Source: Tenacibaculum haliotis (GTDB lineage Bacteria; Bacteroidota; Bacteroidia; Flavobacteriales; Flavobacteriaceae). From it: 62,733 bases of DNA. The notes below the pieces were generated by a model. It saw only the letters and a list, made by a program, of their open reading frames with translations. It did no database searches and was not told where the DNA came from. Where the stretch lies: contig NZ_JAOBTH010000019.1 of NCBI RefSeq assembly GCF_025215075.1, positions 1-62,733 of the forward strand. The letters are read 5' to 3'. Below are positions 61,976 to 62,733 of the stretch, piece by piece; positions within the stretch are counted from its first letter, which is position 1, and every line of letters starts with the position of its first letter. Made by a program: the position numbers and the translations under genes.

Positions 61976-62089
61976 CACGCGAAGATTAATACGATAATGA
62001 GTAGGTTAAAAATTCAATGTAGTTTTAGAGTTAAGTGTCTAGAAAACAACGTTGCGTAAAATACTTTAAAAAAAAGGTAAAAAAGGTAG

Positions 62090-62119
62090 TTGTTATGTTA
62101 GAAAAGGAATCTATATTTG
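62090..62119 (+). promoter_or_regulatory. rRNA promoter P1
   Basis: TTG (62090-62092), 19 bp, TATATTTG (62112-62119). Confidence 0.75.
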
Positions 62120-62208
62120 CACCCGCTAAGGGAAAAACGAGTGTTTAGAATTTAGTAAAGTTCATTAAGATAACTTCAAAAAAAGGTAAAAAATAAGTTA
62201 ATTTTTAC

Positions 62209-62240
62209 TTGTTTAAATCGAAAGAAAGAGAGTATCTTTG
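62209..62240 (+). promoter_or_regulatory. rRNA promoter P2
   Basis: TTG (62209-62211), 21 bp, TATCTTTG (62233-62240). Confidence 0.75.
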
Positions 62241-62311
62241 CAGTCCGTTTTAAATGCGGGAGTTCATTAAAATTTAGCAAAAAATAACTTTAAAAAAACT
62301 TCAAAGAAGTT

Positions 62312-62341
62312 TTGTCAATTTTAGAAAAGTTTATAGATTTG
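62312..62341 (+). promoter_or_regulatory. rRNA promoter P3
   Basis: TTG (62312-62314), 19 bp, TAGATTTG (62334-62341). Just upstream is a hairpin AAAACTTC/GAAGTTTT (62295-62313) that could stop or slow transcripts from P1 and P2. Confidence 0.7.
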
Positions 62342-62344
62342 CAA

Positions 62345-62592
62345 TCGCTTTAAGAAAGCGAAACGATCAGAGAAATTTTGGAATGATTTTGTAATAAGAA
62401 TCAGTTAGTTCGAATCTAGCATTTCTACAAAAAGGTTGAGTTAAAGAGATGAGATAATACTTGTCATTGGCGACTCGCCAAGTTCATTGAAAATATTGAA
62501 ATTGACAGCGTAAACAAAGAGTAGAATAACCACGTTCTAATTCGTTAGAACAAATTCTTTTGAAACTTATTCATTAATATTATTTAAAATAT
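62345..62592 (+). other. 16S rRNA leader with three short hairpins
   Basis: Stems seen: TCGCTTT/AAAGCGA (62345-62361), TTGGCG/CGCCAA (62467-62481), and GTTCTAA-TTCG-TTAGAAC (62534-62551), the last with a UUCG tetraloop about 42 nt before the mature 16S. No gene is present in 61782-62592; apart from the repeat and promoters listed, nothing else was recognised there. Confidence 0.65.
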
Positions 62593-62733
62593 ACAATGAA
62601 GAGTTTGATCCTGGCTCAGGATGAACGCTAGCGGCAGGCTTAACACATGCAAGTCGAGGGGTAACATTGTGCTTGCACAGATGACGACCGGCGAACGGGT
62701 GCGTAACGCGTATAGAATCTGCCTTGTACAGGA
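62593..62733 (+). rRNA. rrs: 16S ribosomal RNA, 5' end (cut by window edge)
   Basis: The conserved 5' region AAGAGTTTGATCCTGGCTCA (the universal 27F site) begins at about 62599, followed by GATGAACGCTAGCGGCAGGC and the V1 region typical of Flavobacteriaceae. The mature 5' end is placed about 8 nt before the 27F site by analogy with other bacteria. Only the first ~140 nt are in the window. Confidence 0.97.

Noticed and set aside
62401..62420. T-loop-like GTTCGAATCT suggestive of a tRNA
   Set aside because: No acceptor stem, D-arm or anticodon arm can be built around it; it lies in the rRNA leader.
1..62733. CRISPR array, prophage or large conjugative element
   Set aside because: No regularly spaced repeats, cas genes, phage structural genes or transfer genes were seen.

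Overview
The window is AT-rich DNA from a marine-type member of the Flavobacteriaceae (Bacteroidetes). Support: promoters of the Bacteroidetes form (TTG, 19-21 bp, TAnnTTTG), secretion signals ending in AQ, LytTR two-component systems, a SusC/SusD pair, a fused SecDF, a bacterial mevalonate pathway, and the 5' end of a 16S rRNA gene of flavobacterial type at the right edge. The genus (Tenacibaculum/Polaribacter-like) is only a guess. Almost all of the sequence is ordinary chromosomal housekeeping and nutrient-uptake DNA. Layout: 0-0.4 kb, tail of an IS1182-type transposase. 0.6-5.1 kb, minus-strand isoprenoid cluster (diphosphomevalonate decarboxylase, YwqK-like protein, mevalonate kinase, UbiA prenyltransferase) followed by an RluB-type pseudouridine synthase. 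5.1-9.2 kb, LytTR kinase/regulator pair and several small conserved proteins. 9.3-12.9 kb, second mevalonate locus (HMG-CoA reductase, GYDIA-family GHMP kinase) and a flavoprotein, with inverted-repeat hairpins in the spacers. 13-18.4 kb, peptide use (S9 dipeptidyl peptidase, two POT transporters). 18.5-24.7 kb, thioredoxin, ComEC, TonB-like protein, LysRS, a probable structured small RNA and a DUF456 protein. 24.7-28.4 kb, BlaI/BlaR1-type locus under a perfect palindromic operator, with TPR and TonB-like partners. 28.4-34.2 kb, COQ4-like protein, Crp/Fnr regulator, GH3 enzyme, DUF2797 protein, tail-specific protease. 34.5-37.8 kb, SurE, LpxB and two NlpC/P60 hydrolases. 37.9-49.9 kb, a second LytTR system with a Cache-like sensor, then a metalloprotease-SusC-SusD-lipoprotein locus. 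49.9-50.5 kb, a gene broken by one stop codon. 50.7-61.8 kb, Obg, an HPRT-adenylate kinase fusion, SecDF, formate-THF ligase, a coiled-coil membrane protein and the thrS-infC-rpmI-rplT operon. 61.8-62.7 kb, rRNA leader with three tandem promoters and the start of 16S rRNA. How the genes work together: the two isoprenoid loci cover mevalonate formation, mevalonate phosphorylation and the final decarboxylation. The missing phosphomevalonate kinase step could be filled by the GYDIA kinase. The secreted peptidase and POT carriers form a peptide-scavenging unit. The SusCD locus resembles an uptake locus with a dedicated metalloprotease. The most striking item is a 493-bp single-gene insertion in the metalloprotease gene. 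It lies between TGTG direct repeats, sits at the centre of a small palindrome, carries a promoterless DUF7768-type gene and a long bulged hairpin, and its removal with one repeat restores the reading frame exactly. It looks like a mobile gene cassette without its own recombinase. Other leads are the small RNA at 23.93-24.03 kb, a 38-bp perfect operator, a start codon inside a terminator hairpin, infC with a non-standard start codon, and two families of dispersed hairpin repeats.
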